Assembly: GCA_017617355.1 (NCBI GenBank)
Contig: JAFZWI010000023.1
Location: forward strand, 20,202 to 84,201
Origin: Salinivirgaceae bacterium
GTDB lineage: Bacteria; Bacteroidota; Bacteroidia; Bacteroidales; SZUA-534
Direction: 5' to 3'
Length of the DNA: 64,000 nucleotides
The position numbers were made by a program, and so were the translations under genes. Each line of letters begins with the position of its first letter. Within the stretch, counting starts at the first letter, position 1. Positions 18,800 through 28,399 of this stretch are shown one piece after another. The notes under the pieces are model-generated. The model did not search any database and was not told the DNA's origin. It saw only the letters and a list, made by a program, of their open reading frames with translations.

Positions 18800-18815
18800 T
18801 GTTTCACGTGGAACT
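18800..18815. promoter_or_regulatory. parS: parS-like ParB binding site
   Basis: TGTTTCACGTGGAACT is a near-palindrome around CACGTG and differs from the Bacillus parS consensus (TGTTTCACGTGAAACA) at two of 16 positions. Its last two bases overlap the mnmG stop codon, and it borders a 130-base very AT-rich stretch. parS sites mark origin-proximal DNA for ParABS segregation, and mnmG (gidA) is a classic origin neighbour in other phyla. No parA or parB lies in the window. Confidence 0.6.
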
Positions 18816-20676
18816 ATCGCCCAAAATAGACCAATAACACGTTTATGTCGTTGGGGCTGACGCCGGAAATTCGGGATGCCTGGCCAATGGTTGTGGGCGC
18901 ATATTTGGTCAGCTTTGTCCGCGCCTCTATGGTTATCGACTGCAATTTTGAATAGTCAAAGTTATCGGGGATTTTCAAGTTCTCCAGCTTGCGTAGCTTT
19001 TCGGCATTGTTTTTCTCACGTTCCACGTATCCAGAATATTTGATATCAAACTCCGCTCCTTCTATCACTTCGCGCGTTGTGTTCTTGTATTCCGACAGGG
19101 CGTCTATCGACTCAATCATATTGTTCAATGTGACGTTTGGCCGTGACAGTATCTGTGAGCACTTCTGGCCTTCAACCACTGGTGACTCATCGTTTGACGA
19201 TAGAAACTTATTTGCTTCTTCTAACCTAACTTTAGTTGTTTTTAGGAAGCCAACCAGGTCGGATATTTGCTTTTCTTTTTCTTTGTATTGATTCAATTGT
19301 TCTTCTTTGGCCAACCCTATGTTGTAAGACTTTTCGGTCAAACGCGCATCAGCATTGTCTTGGCGCAACAACATCCGATATTCAGCACGACTGGTGAACA
19401 TCCGGTAAGGTTCGTCAACACCTTTATAAATAAGGTCATCAATCAACACGCCAATGTAGGCTTCGTCTCGATTCAAAACAAATGGTTCTTTCTCATTGCA
19501 GAAAAGATGCGCATTGATACCAGCCACTATTCCTTGTGCAGCAGCTTCCTCGTATCCTGTCGTTCCATTAATCTGACCGGCAAAATAGAGTCCTGAAATA
19601 AGTTTTGTCTCCAAGGTTGGCTTTAATTGAGTTGGTGGAAAATAGTCATACTCAATAGCATATCCCGGACGATAAATTTTAGCATTCTCGAGTCCAGGTA
19701 TCTTGTGAATAGCCTTATACTGCACTTGCCAAGGCAGCGATGATGAGAAGCCGTTTATATAATATTCGTTGGTTGAAAAGCCCTCTGGTTCCAAGAACAA
19801 CTGATGAGAATCCTTATCACTGAATGTAACAAGCTTGCTTTCGATGCTCGGACAATAACGCGGTCCTATACCAATAATCGTGTGATTGAATATTGGTGAA
19901 TCAACAAAACCCTTGCGTAATTCTTCGTGCACAGCTTCATTGGTTCTTGTGATATAGCAAGGTATTTGTCGGTCGTGATACGATTTTTTTGTTGAGTAGC
20001 TAAAAAAATACGGGTCGTCATCACCATTTTGAATGGTACATTTGCTGAAATCGATAGTTTTTCCGTTGATTCTGGCAGGAGTTCCTGTCTTCATTCGGCC
20101 AGATTCAAAACCTAACGAAACAAGATTTTCAGTCAAACCTGAAGACGGTAATTCGGAAAATCTGCCACCAGAAAACTGTACACGACCAACGTGCATCATG
20201 CCATTAAGGAAAGTACCATTGGTAAGAACAACTGTTTTGGATTTAAACTCAAAACCAAGTTGGGTTTTCACTCCACACACTCGTTTTTTTTCTGTTAGCA
20301 ACGACACAACACTATCCTGAAACAAATCAAGATTTTCGATGCTTTCGAGTTGTTTGCGCCATTCTATTGAGAACAGTGTACGGTCGCATTGCGCACGCGG
20401 ACTCCACATGGCCGGTCCTTTTGACCGGTTTAACATTCTGTATTGTATAGCCGATTTGTCGGTTATTATACCTGTATATCCACCCAACGCATCAATTTCC
20501 TTAACTATCTGGCCTTTAGCTATACCACCAATAGCCGGATTACACGACATACAAGCAAATTTTGTCATGTCCATTGTAATCAACAAGGTTTTTGAGCCCA
20601 TATTTGCGGCAGCAGCGGCGGCTTCACAACCAGCATGACCGCCACCTACAACAATAACATCGTATTCAAATAACAT
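18814..20676 (-). CDS. mnmG: tRNA uridine-34 carboxymethylaminomethyl synthesis enzyme MnmG (GidA)
   Basis: The product has 620 residues, the family length. The N-terminal FAD-binding motif is [14 protein letters not shown] (11-24). Further family blocks are [70 protein letters not shown] and [17 protein letters not shown]. The C-terminal helical domain contacts MnmE. With MnmE it installs the cmnm group on wobble U34 of several tRNAs, using FAD and methylene-THF. It is the last gene of a nine-gene minus-strand run, 1 base after ybeY. A parS-like site overlaps its stop. Confidence 0.98.
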   Translation of the reverse strand: MLFEYDVIVVGGGHAGCEAAAAAANMGSKTLLITMDMTKFACMSCNPAIGGIAKGQIVKEIDALGGYTGIITDKSAIQYRMLNRSKGPAMWSPRAQCDRTLFSIEWRKQLESIENLDLFQDSVVSLLTEKKRVCGVKTQLGFEFKSKTVVLTNGTFLNGMMHVGRVQFSGGRFSELPSSGLTENLVSLGFESGRMKTGTPARINGKTIDFSKCTIQNGDDDPYFFSYSTKKSYHDRQIPCYITRTNEAVHEELRKGFVDSPIFNHTIIGIGPRYCPSIESKLVTFSDKDSHQLFLEPEGFSTNEYYINGFSSSLPWQVQYKAIHKIPGLENAKIYRPGYAIEYDYFPPTQLKPTLETKLISGLYFAGQINGTTGYEEAAAQGIVAGINAHLFCNEKEPFVLNRDEAYIGVLIDDLIYKGVDEPYRMFTSRAEYRMLLRQDNADARLTEKSYNIGLAKEEQLNQYKEKEKQISDLVGFLKTTKVRLEEANKFLSSNDESPVVEGQKCSQILSRPNVTLNNMIESIDALSEYKNTTREVIEGAEFDIKYSGYVEREKNNAEKLRKLENLKIPDNFDYSKLQSITIEARTKLTKYAPTTIGQASRISGVSPNDINVLLVYFGR

Positions 20677-20677
20677 C

Positions 20678-21091
20678 TTAAATGAATAAAGGAAGATATT
20701 GGTTTTCTTTTTGTCGCATCAGTTTTGCGTCTTCGTCGGTTTTATCTTTATAACCAATAAAGTGCAATACGCCATGCACCATTACACGAGCAAGTTCTTT
20801 TTTAAATTCAACCTCATATTCTTTGGCATTATCTTTTACAGTATCGACACTGATGAAAATGTCGCCCGAAATAACACCGTCTTCAGAATAATCGAAAGAA
20901 ATGACATCGGTGTAATAATCGTGATTTAGATATTGCTTGTTAATATTAAGCAAATACTCGTCCGAACAAAAAATGTAATTGACTTCGCCTAATGTTCTGT
21001 TTTCGTTTGCTAAAACAGTTTCAATATTTTTCTCGACATTCAAGTCGTTGACATCAAACTCGTCAGTCTCCTCAAAAAAGAAATTAATCAC
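20678..21091 (-). CDS. ybeY: Endoribonuclease YbeY (16S rRNA maturation)
   Basis: The product has 137 residues. [31 protein letters not shown] carries the family signature ([15 protein letters not shown]), followed by GDIFIS and the metal site [11 protein letters not shown]. The usual third histidine of HxxxHxxxxxH is Asp here (H106, H110, D116). From memory, Bacteroidota YbeY proteins share this K-D-K variant, so the enzyme is probably active. It matures the 16S rRNA 3' end and takes part in ribosome quality control. Its start overlaps the end of the upstream RsbW-like gene by one base, indicating translational coupling. Confidence 0.95.
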   Translation of the reverse strand: MINFFFEETDEFDVNDLNVEKNIETVLANENRTLGEVNYIFCSDEYLLNINKQYLNHDYYTDVISFDYSEDGVISGDIFISVDTVKDNAKEYEVEFKKELARVMVHGVLHFIGYKDKTDEDAKLMRQKENQYLPLFI

Positions 21092-21486
21092 TATATATTA
21101 AATATTAAGGTTACTTCTGCCCCGTTTTTGTCGAATTTAAGGTCATCGGTCAGATTTCGCATAAGGAAAATGCCGCGGCCGTCGGGCTGTTCAATCAGTT
21201 CTGGTTTAGTAGGGTCTGGTATTTTATCTATGTCGAACCCTGGTCCCTCGTCCGAAACAGTAATTTGAAGAATATGTTTGTCGCGGAAAACCTTTATGCG
21301 AACTTGTTTTTCCGGGTCCGATTTATTGCCGTGAACAATAGCGTTCGTTACCGCTTCAATAGTCGATATAAGAATGTTACCATACAATTCGGTGGCAATC
21401 GACTGTTCAATAGCAAGTTCGTCGATGAAATTCTCGACGAAATAAACGTTGTCAATCTTCGACTTTATTATCAATTCGTTATTCAT
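21091..21486 (-). CDS. RsbW/SpoIIAB-like histidine-kinase-fold ATPase
   Basis: The product is a 131-residue GHKL ATPase. The N box is STIEAVTNAIVHGN (about 42-55), the G1 box is SDEGPGFDID and the G2 box is GRGIFLM. This is the anti-sigma-factor kinase/serine kinase family (HATPase_c_2). In Firmicutes, RsbW phosphorylates an STAS anti-anti-sigma factor, but no STAS, PP2C or sigma gene is nearby. In Bacteroidota this gene sits beside ybeY/mnmG and its partner is not known to me. Its start overlaps the preceding DUF4175 gene by 8 bases. Confidence 0.88.
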   Translation of the reverse strand: MNNELIIKSKIDNVYFVENFIDELAIEQSIATELYGNILISTIEAVTNAIVHGNKSDPEKQVRIKVFRDKHILQITVSDEGPGFDIDKIPDPTKPELIEQPDGRGIFLMRNLTDDLKFDKNGAEVTLIFNI

Positions 21487-24400
21487 TTGCTGTTGTATTT
21501 AACTGATTGATATATTCTTCGTACTTCTTTTTGTAAAACGAATTTAACCTCAAATTGTTCTTATTCAACAAATCCACATTCTTATCAAAAGTAAAATCTT
21601 CCGGCAAATTATCGGGCGATTTTCTATTAATATTTTTCGACGCAGTCGATTCGCGTTTATTATCCTCCTCACGTTCATTCTCGGCATTCTCAGCTTCAAG
21701 CAGTTTTGTAAGAATTTTTTGCTGGCGAAGCATTGTTTGTGCCGAAAGCCTATTGTTTGCCAAATCGCGATGATTAGCCTGCATTAGTTTATCAATCTCT
21801 TGCAAGATTTTTGCGGTTTTGTCATCAATATCAGAGTTATACATCATTTGTTGAAGCATTTGTTGATATATCTCATTCTGCATCAGCGATTTTGCTAACT
21901 CGTTATTTAATTGTTTGCCGTTGTCGTTTTTCATCTGATTCAACAAATCCTTCATCTGATTCTTTAAACTCTCCTGCATTTTACGCATATCAGACAATGA
22001 TTGTTTTGTTTCCGGCTGTTTTTTTTGCTTTTTCTTTTTACTGGAACCAGCACCTACACCAGAAGCATTATTTATATCCTTCAAAGACTCAGACAATAAC
22101 AAAATCATATCATTAGTCTGTTTCAGTGCCTCGCGTTGATTTTTCTTCGCTTTATATGAATTCTGCTCCTGCATATTTTTCAACGATGAAATAAGTTCGT
22201 CTTCAATAAGAAAGGCAGATTTTGATATCTGGTTATTCAAATATGGTGTTCGGAGCGACAAGGCATAAAGACTGTCGCGAACCAATTTGAAATTATCAAG
22301 TATCTTGGTTAGTCTTATGACAGCGTCTTGGTTTACTTTATTAACATCTGACATTGAAGCATATACGTTTTCCAATTCGAACGATACTTCAAAAAGATTG
22401 TCAAGCATAACTCTCAAATCATCGGCATTTTCCGATTCGGTGGTAGCATTATTGTCATCAATCATTTTTTTCAACTCTTGTGACAACTTTTCCATTTTTT
22501 CGGCATTCTGCTTAACAGACTCATTAAAACCGTCGGTATTATTTTGCTCTAGTGCATTCTTTTCGTTATTAAATTCATTTTCAATATTTTCAAACTCGCT
22601 TTCGAAATCATTCATTTCAAAAGGTCGAGTTAAAGTATTGTTTTCTTCCTTAATATTTTGATATTCATTTTTCAGCTCATTTAAAATCTTTTCCTGATTA
22701 TTCACATCAGTAACAATATCATATTTTTCTTTGTCGATAAGCCCTTCTTGTTTTTTAGATAACTTATTAAGATTGTCGGCCAGATTAAGAATGTTTTCCT
22801 CAATCTTGATTTTTTTAACTAGCTCATATTGCTTATCGATAGATTTTTCAAAATTTTCATATTCTCTTTTTAATTGCTCAGGTGTTAATTCTTTATTCTG
22901 GTTATTGGACAATTGTTGAATATCTTGAAGCATACGTTTCATTTCATCGTCGAGCAAGTCATTAATCATTTCATTAATAAGTTGTTGTTTTTCAAACAAC
23001 TCTTTATTTTGCTCCGGAATTAATGAATTGGTAGCCTGTTTATAATCATTGCTTATTAGATTCAGTTGGTCTTGTAGCTTTTGTGTTTTGTCAGCTATTT
23101 GTTTCAGAATGTTATTTTGTTCCCAATCGGTTAAATTTTCATCAAGCATACGCTTTCGCAATTTTTCGATGTCTGTTTTGAGCTCATTAGACAAACTTTG
23201 GGCACTCATAAACCGATAAAACAAATCGTTGTACTTCTTCTCCTTATCGGCAGTTTTTTGAATAATATTCTTAGCTACATGATTAAATATTGCTGATTGT
23301 GTTTTCTTTATACCATTTACAGCATCATTATCAAATATTTCGAACCAGAATGAAATGTTTCTTTCTTCGAAATCTGTATTATTATCTAAATGATAATCAT
23401 AGAAGAATTTTTGTGAGAGAATATTCTTATAAATAGGAACAACGAAAGTATCAATGCCCGTGTTTTCTTGTTTGAATAATAATAATTTAGTAAAACCATA
23501 GTCATCTGAAATTTTACCAGTAAAGTCTAAATGTCCGTCATAAGAGGCGCTGTCGTTAATCTGCGCTTCTATTTCGGGATATGAATCATTCACACATACA
23601 ATATTGAAATCGATAAAATTTCGTTTAATATGACTGTTCGATAAGCGAATTATAAATTTTTCATTTTTGAGAACTCGTAACCTGTACTTATTAGGATTTT
23701 GAAAAGAATAAGACTTAATTAGAGTAGTATCAACAAGCGAAACAATAGATAAAGTATCATAATTCTGCCCAGCAAAAGTGAAATTCAAAAATGTTCCTTG
23801 TGGAACAATTAAAATATTCTGGTTTTCAACTGTTGTGTCTGACTTATTAATATACTTAGGATATTGAATTTCAGCAGAATAAGCCAATAATAATGGTGGT
23901 TCGTACACATTGACGGAGTATGATTTTGAACAATAGTCCCCGCTAGTTATATTAAACTTGAATGGATTTCTGACACTTTTAAAAACATAATTGTACAAAG
24001 TGTCTGTTAGCTGGTTTAGAACATATTTATTTCCATTAGCATTAATAAAAACATCATAATTTAAGTCATTGTTTTTGATTATTATATTGACGTTCAAATC
24101 CTTACCTTGTTCAATGAATAAAGATTCTTCATCTATTTCTACAATTAGCGTGTGGCGGGCGCTAAAATCATCTGAAAAATGAAATATCTCAGCAAATCCT
24201 GTAATTACATGGTTATGAAGTGGTATAAATAATAAGAGTAATACGACAGCGGATAAAAGGTTATAACGGTTTGAATAAAATATGTTTTGCTTTATGACCT
24301 TATTAAAATCAACATCGGTAATAAATTCTAATTTTTGGTTAATACTCTCTGTAACAAGTTGGGATTGAGGTAGTTTAGATAATTCTAAAATATTAATAGG

Positions 24401-24724
24401 AACATCTTTAACCTGAGGAATAGATGATTGAATTAGTTGGCAGAACTGTTTATCTGTTTTTCCTTTTATTAAATGAGCCAAACATAAAATAGGTAACAAA
24501 ACATAAAAGATTGTAAGACCTAAAATACTGATTGATAGAAATAATAGTAGACAAACACGAAATTGACTGCTAAAAGTAAAGTATGACTCTAAAAGTGATG
24601 CAATAAGTATAAATGAAAAAGAAAAGACAATTGTTTTGAAAACTCCTTCAATCAGCTTACGCAAATAATAAGCACGACGGAATTGATTGAGTTTTGCATT
24701 GAACTGTTCAATTCTGCTATTCAT
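21479..24724 (-). CDS. DUF4175-family membrane protein with long coiled coils
   Basis: The product has 1081 residues. Two or three membrane helices lie at the N-terminus (about 33-85 and 155-175), followed by an extracytoplasmic beta-rich region (about 180-450). A very long charged region (about 480-1060; LSKLRKRM, QDQLNLIS, ENILNLADNLNKLSKKQEGLIDK) rich in E, K, N and Q is predicted coiled coil, with Q/N-M repeats (MQNEIYQQMLQQMMYN). The layout matches the DUF4175 family of Bacteroidota and alphaproteobacteria, whose function is unproven. An envelope or cytoskeleton-like role is a guess. The coding sequence falls to roughly 25-30% GC in places. Tightly packed: 1 base from the EnvC-like gene and 8 bases of overlap with the ATPase gene. 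Confidence 0.85.
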   Translation of the reverse strand: MNSRIEQFNAKLNQFRRAYYLRKLIEGVFKTIVFSFSFILIASLLESYFTFSSQFRVCLLLFLSISILGLTIFYVLLPILCLAHLIKGKTDKQFCQLIQSSIPQVKDVPINILELSKLPQSQLVTESINQKLEFITDVDFNKVIKQNIFYSNRYNLLSAVVLLLLFIPLHNHVITGFAEIFHFSDDFSARHTLIVEIDEESLFIEQGKDLNVNIIIKNNDLNYDVFINANGNKYVLNQLTDTLYNYVFKSVRNPFKFNITSGDYCSKSYSVNVYEPPLLLAYSAEIQYPKYINKSDTTVENQNILIVPQGTFLNFTFAGQNYDTLSIVSLVDTTLIKSYSFQNPNKYRLRVLKNEKFIIRLSNSHIKRNFIDFNIVCVNDSYPEIEAQINDSASYDGHLDFTGKISDDYGFTKLLLFKQENTGIDTFVVPIYKNILSQKFFYDYHLDNNTDFEERNISFWFEIFDNDAVNGIKKTQSAIFNHVAKNIIQKTADKEKKYNDLFYRFMSAQSLSNELKTDIEKLRKRMLDENLTDWEQNNILKQIADKTQKLQDQLNLISNDYKQATNSLIPEQNKELFEKQQLINEMINDLLDDEMKRMLQDIQQLSNNQNKELTPEQLKREYENFEKSIDKQYELVKKIKIEENILNLADNLNKLSKKQEGLIDKEKYDIVTDVNNQEKILNELKNEYQNIKEENNTLTRPFEMNDFESEFENIENEFNNEKNALEQNNTDGFNESVKQNAEKMEKLSQELKKMIDDNNATTESENADDLRVMLDNLFEVSFELENVYASMSDVNKVNQDAVIRLTKILDNFKLVRDSLYALSLRTPYLNNQISKSAFLIEDELISSLKNMQEQNSYKAKKNQREALKQTNDMILLLSESLKDINNASGVGAGSSKKKKQKKQPETKQSLSDMRKMQESLKNQMKDLLNQMKNDNGKQLNNELAKSLMQNEIYQQMLQQMMYNSDIDDKTAKILQEIDKLMQANHRDLANNRLSAQTMLRQQKILTKLLEAENAENEREEDNKRESTASKNINRKSPDNLPEDFTFDKNVDLLNKNNLRLNSFYKKKYEEYINQLNTTANE

Positions 24725-24725
24725 T

Positions 24726-25925
24726 TTAGTTTTTAATTCGAGCCAGCCAATCCTGAGGATTTAACTTCTGATTTTCCTTCCAAATCTGGAATTGAAGAAC
24801 CGATTTGTTTCCGTCTTCCCTATCAGTAAATATTTTACCGATAGTCTGCTTAGTTTTAACTTTATCGCCTTGTTTAACAAATACTTCTGAAAGATTTGAA
24901 TAAACAGACAAGTAATTACCATGACGAATTATAACAGTTTTATGCGCCCCAGGTATAACAAAAACTCGTGTGACGTCGCCGTCAAATACTGAACGTATGT
25001 AAGAATCCTCAGTAGTTGAAATATCTATGCCATCGTTTCGAATGAAAACACCTTTAAGAACAGGATGTGGATTTTCCCCGAAAAATCCAGTAATGACACC
25101 TCGCTCAGTAGGCCAAGGAAGCTTGCTTTTGTTACTGATAAAGTTGTCGGCAAGTTTCTTTTCTTCAGGAGTAAGCTGAAAAACTTTCATATCCGCCTTT
25201 TTCGACTTTTTAAGTTCTTCGGCTATTACTTTCTCAATTTCACTTTGCAACTTGTTTGCCAACTGAACTTGTTCATCAAGTTTCTTTTTAAGTTCAGTTT
25301 TTTGTTTGTCAAGTTGTAGAATCATAACATTTTGGTCAGATTTTTCACGCTTGAGTTCATCTGTTTCCGTCCTATGTTCCGAAAGTAGATTTTCCTTATC
25401 AGAATGTAATGATTTTAGTTCTGAGAGCTGTTTTTCTATTTCTAATTTAGTTTGTAAAAGTTGTTTTGCTTGAAGCGTACGGTAATTGCTGTATTGTTGA
25501 AGATATTTGATTCGTTTGAATGCTACATTAACATTATCTGATGCCAAAATGAACATCATACGACTGTACTTGTTACGGTTTTTATAATAATGAGTAATGA
25601 TTTTGGCATACTCTTGCTTCAATTCCTCATAATCCTTTTCAAGATTTGATATGAGTTCCTGCTGGTCTGTTATTTTATATTCAATTATTTGAATTTCATT
25701 ATTAATATCAGAGATAATCTTTTCGCGACTTTTGATTTTTGAATTGATTAACAATAATTTGCTATATGAATCTTTCTTGTTTTTTTCTGTTTTTGCAATC
25801 AATTCATTCGTATAAATAATATCCTTTTCATTTTGGATTTTCTGCCGTTCAAGTTCTTGACGTGACTGAGCGAAAACACAGCAAAAAGAAAACAAAAAAC
25901 AAAGTAAAACACTATATCTCAACAT
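24726..25925 (-). CDS. EnvC-like murein hydrolase activator (coiled coil plus degenerate LytM/M23)
   Basis: The product has 399 residues. A signal peptide (MLRYSVLLCFLFSFCCVFAQ) is followed by a long coiled coil (about 20-240) and a C-terminal LytM/peptidase M23 domain (about 275-395; GVFIRNDGIDI, VFDGDVTRVFVIPG, VIIRHGNYLSVYSNL). The zinc site looks lost: the first metal His of HxxxD is Asn (N-D-G-I-D), and the usual HxH near the end reads LQFQIW. This is what is seen in EnvC/NlpD, which activate amidases rather than cut peptidoglycan. FtsX, whose FtsEX complex controls EnvC in E. coli, is encoded at 34.5 kb. Its start overlaps the DUF4292 gene by 14 bases. Confidence 0.9.
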   Translation of the reverse strand: MLRYSVLLCFLFSFCCVFAQSRQELERQKIQNEKDIIYTNELIAKTEKNKKDSYSKLLLINSKIKSREKIISDINNEIQIIEYKITDQQELISNLEKDYEELKQEYAKIITHYYKNRNKYSRMMFILASDNVNVAFKRIKYLQQYSNYRTLQAKQLLQTKLEIEKQLSELKSLHSDKENLLSEHRTETDELKREKSDQNVMILQLDKQKTELKKKLDEQVQLANKLQSEIEKVIAEELKKSKKADMKVFQLTPEEKKLADNFISNKSKLPWPTERGVITGFFGENPHPVLKGVFIRNDGIDISTTEDSYIRSVFDGDVTRVFVIPGAHKTVIIRHGNYLSVYSNLSEVFVKQGDKVKTKQTIGKIFTDREDGNKSVLQFQIWKENQKLNPQDWLARIKN

Positions 25926-26715
25926 CTTTAATTTCTATCTTTTTATAATTCTCAGTCGACGGCTTAGAATGAATAGAACTTTTGTTTTTTAACAAATCTA
26001 CATTTTCTATATTCATTTTCAGCTCAATGTTTTTCTTATTAAAAGAAGCGACCAAAACAATCTCGGTCGGAAAACTATAGTTGGCAACAAAATTAGAATA
26101 ATTAACTTTTAAATAATTTCCGTCATACGATTTATAATCAACCTTTTCTACATTACCATACGAATCAAATTGTGTTGTAATAAAATAGTTAAAATCGCTG
26201 TCTGGCTTATGTAAGTCATTAACTATGAATTTTTGAAAGTCGGGCAGATAATGACAGTTACTTATCGAAACAGAATTGCCAAAATATGAATTTGAAAATA
26301 TTGAATAACACAAAGAAAAATCAAAGACGTCAGCAAAATCGGCACAACTGCCTGAATAATATTCCTTGTCAATCTTATTAACGATGAAGACAGAATCAGT
26401 GTTTACATAAAATTGTACTAATTCAATGCCAACTGAATATGATAAAACACTGATATACAAAGAAGAATCATTGAAAACTGAAACTTTACCAACAATTTTA
26501 TTGTCTTTGCCGGCCAGTGACACGACTGATTTAAACTTATATTTTATACTATTAGTAGCAAAAAAATGATGACGCTTTTCTATTTTGGTTTGCAAAGCAG
26601 TCAAATCAGAAACTGGGCGTGTATTTGTTATTGATTTTGAACAAGATGTTATCAAAATGACTAAAAAAAACGCCAATGTTCTATTCAATGTATTTATGAT
26701 TAGCGATTTTCTCAT
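25912..26715 (-). CDS. DUF4292 lipoprotein
   Basis: The product has 267 residues. The signal peptide ends in the lipobox LITSC (Cys25), giving an outer-membrane lipoprotein. The body (FKSVVSLAGKDNKIVGKVSVFNDSSLYISVLSYSVGIELVQFYVNTDSVFIVNKIDKEYY, shown as VSLAGK and SVGIELVQFYV) has the LolA/LolB-like beta pattern typical of DUF4292. From memory, the order dut - TPR - DUF4292 - M23 is conserved in Bacteroidales. A role in lipoprotein or LPS delivery is suggested by the fold only. It starts 35 bases inside the end of the TPR gene. Confidence 0.82.
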   Translation of the reverse strand: MRKSLIINTLNRTLAFFLVILITSCSKSITNTRPVSDLTALQTKIEKRHHFFATNSIKYKFKSVVSLAGKDNKIVGKVSVFNDSSLYISVLSYSVGIELVQFYVNTDSVFIVNKIDKEYYSGSCADFADVFDFSLCYSIFSNSYFGNSVSISNCHYLPDFQKFIVNDLHKPDSDFNYFITTQFDSYGNVEKVDYKSYDGNYLKVNYSNFVANYSFPTEIVLVASFNKKNIELKMNIENVDLLKNKSSIHSKPSTENYKKIEIKDVEI

Positions 26716-28396
26716 TCAGTTTTGTATTATCCTGTCCTACTCCAATTTTACTTGCCCTTATCCATTGCTCAATTGCCTGGTCAATGTCGTTGTTAAAATA
26801 TAAAATATCACCATAATGCTCAATAATAACAGCACTGCGTGTTCTATCATAATTGACAGCTTTTTCGATATATTTCAACGCATCGGTATAATTCTCCATT
26901 TGAAAAAGAATCCATGCGTAGGTATCAAGATATGTTGAATTTTCAGGTTCCTTACGAATAGTTTTGAACGACATCTGCTCAGCTTTTTCAAGGTTTGTCT
27001 TGTCAAGCGACAAATAGTAACTATAGTTGTTTAGAACCATAACATTATCAGGCTCAATTTCAAGAAATTTGTCAAAATAGCTATAAGCGATATCTTTATT
27101 AGAAAGCTTGTAATTTACTTCACCAAGGAACGACAGAAAATCTGGCTGTAATGGGTCATCTTTAGAAATAATCTTATAGCCAAATTCCAATGAGGTTTTA
27201 GCCTTTTCTATTTTAGACAACTGAAAAGCGCTAATGCCATTCAGTAAATAAAGAAATGGCATATTGGGAAAATATTCAATGGCCTCGCTGCTGTGTTTAA
27301 ACATCGAAATCCAATCAACCATTTGGTTGTCAATCAGTAGAATTTGCTCCCATATCTGATATTTGTCTTTCCGTTTTTCTATTACATTTTGCAAAGCAGT
27401 CCGAGCAATATCAATATTTCCCAAACTCATTTGAAAATTGGCATAAATGGTATTTACATCCGGGTCGTTTGGGTAATTTTTAACAAGTATCTCGCATAAT
27501 TGAAATAACTTATCAAGTTCTTCTGGCGAATTGGTATGCTGCGTTTGCATCACCAGGATATTGACTTTTACATCGGAAGGAACATCACGCGACGGAAAGG
27601 CTTTAAATAGCTCCGAATACATGTTGTCATAATCATTCATTATCTGATAACAGCCAGCCAAACCAATATGAGAAAATCCGTCGTTGGGATTAATTTTCAA
27701 AATATCGTTATATGTCGATATTGAAGTTTTTATGTCATTGGTTTGCAGATAGAAATCAGCCAACAAGCGTTTGTAATGCAGGTCATCGGGAAAAGCGAAA
27801 ACAAGTTTTTCTAATTCGGCTGCAGCTTTCTTTTTCTTATTGAGTCTTAAATAAATATTCTTCTTTTGGATAGATACAGCCTCATCAATGCCGAATTTGT
27901 TTTCAATCTTATTGTAAATATCCAACACTCCATTCAAATCGTTGTCTTCAAGATAAACATCGGCAAGTGCCAAATAAAAGTCAAACTCGTTAGGTTTTTG
28001 ATTTATAAGTGTTTGGAATATGTTTTTTGCCTTGTCGAAATGATTATTCAAACTGTAAATGGTTCCAGCCAAATACATATACCATTCATTATCAGGAGAA
28101 AGCAAAAGACACTTGTCAATATACTCTTCTGAGAGTATTAATTCATTCTTTTTAAGATAAATGGCGGCCAAACGATAAAGAATGAAAGGATTATCGGGCT
28201 TTTGGCTCAAACAAAGTTGATAATAGTTTTCGGCCAAATCGAAGTTTTCATCAAGAAAACATTTATCGGCCTCAAAGAAATTGTAAGAGTAATTTATCTC
28301 ATCATCGAACAAAAAGACCTCAGATTCATTGTTTTGAGCAAATGAAACGAATGAAAAAAACAACAATAATAAAACTGAAGAAAGTCTTTTATTCAT
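26681..28396 (-). CDS. Tetratricopeptide-repeat secreted protein
   Basis: The product has 571 residues. The signal peptide (MNKRLSSVLLLLFFSFVSFAQ) is followed by at least a dozen TPR-like helix pairs across the length. Examples are LAENYYQLCLSQKPDNPFILYRLAAIY, given here as YYQLCLSQKPDNPF, and AYSYFDKFLEIEPDNVMVLNNYSYYL, given as DKFLEIEPDN. It is a periplasmic or outer-membrane scaffold by inference. It lies between dut (3-base gap) and the DUF4292 gene (35-base overlap). Its constant linkage to these genes suggests a shared envelope task, but the partner is unknown. Confidence 0.88.
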   Translation of the reverse strand: MNKRLSSVLLLLFFSFVSFAQNNESEVFLFDDEINYSYNFFEADKCFLDENFDLAENYYQLCLSQKPDNPFILYRLAAIYLKKNELILSEEYIDKCLLLSPDNEWYMYLAGTIYSLNNHFDKAKNIFQTLINQKPNEFDFYLALADVYLEDNDLNGVLDIYNKIENKFGIDEAVSIQKKNIYLRLNKKKKAAAELEKLVFAFPDDLHYKRLLADFYLQTNDIKTSISTYNDILKINPNDGFSHIGLAGCYQIMNDYDNMYSELFKAFPSRDVPSDVKVNILVMQTQHTNSPEELDKLFQLCEILVKNYPNDPDVNTIYANFQMSLGNIDIARTALQNVIEKRKDKYQIWEQILLIDNQMVDWISMFKHSSEAIEYFPNMPFLYLLNGISAFQLSKIEKAKTSLEFGYKIISKDDPLQPDFLSFLGEVNYKLSNKDIAYSYFDKFLEIEPDNVMVLNNYSYYLSLDKTNLEKAEQMSFKTIRKEPENSTYLDTYAWILFQMENYTDALKYIEKAVNYDRTRSAVIIEHYGDILYFNNDIDQAIEQWIRASKIGVGQDNTKLNEKIANHKYIE

Positions 28397-28399
28397 CTT

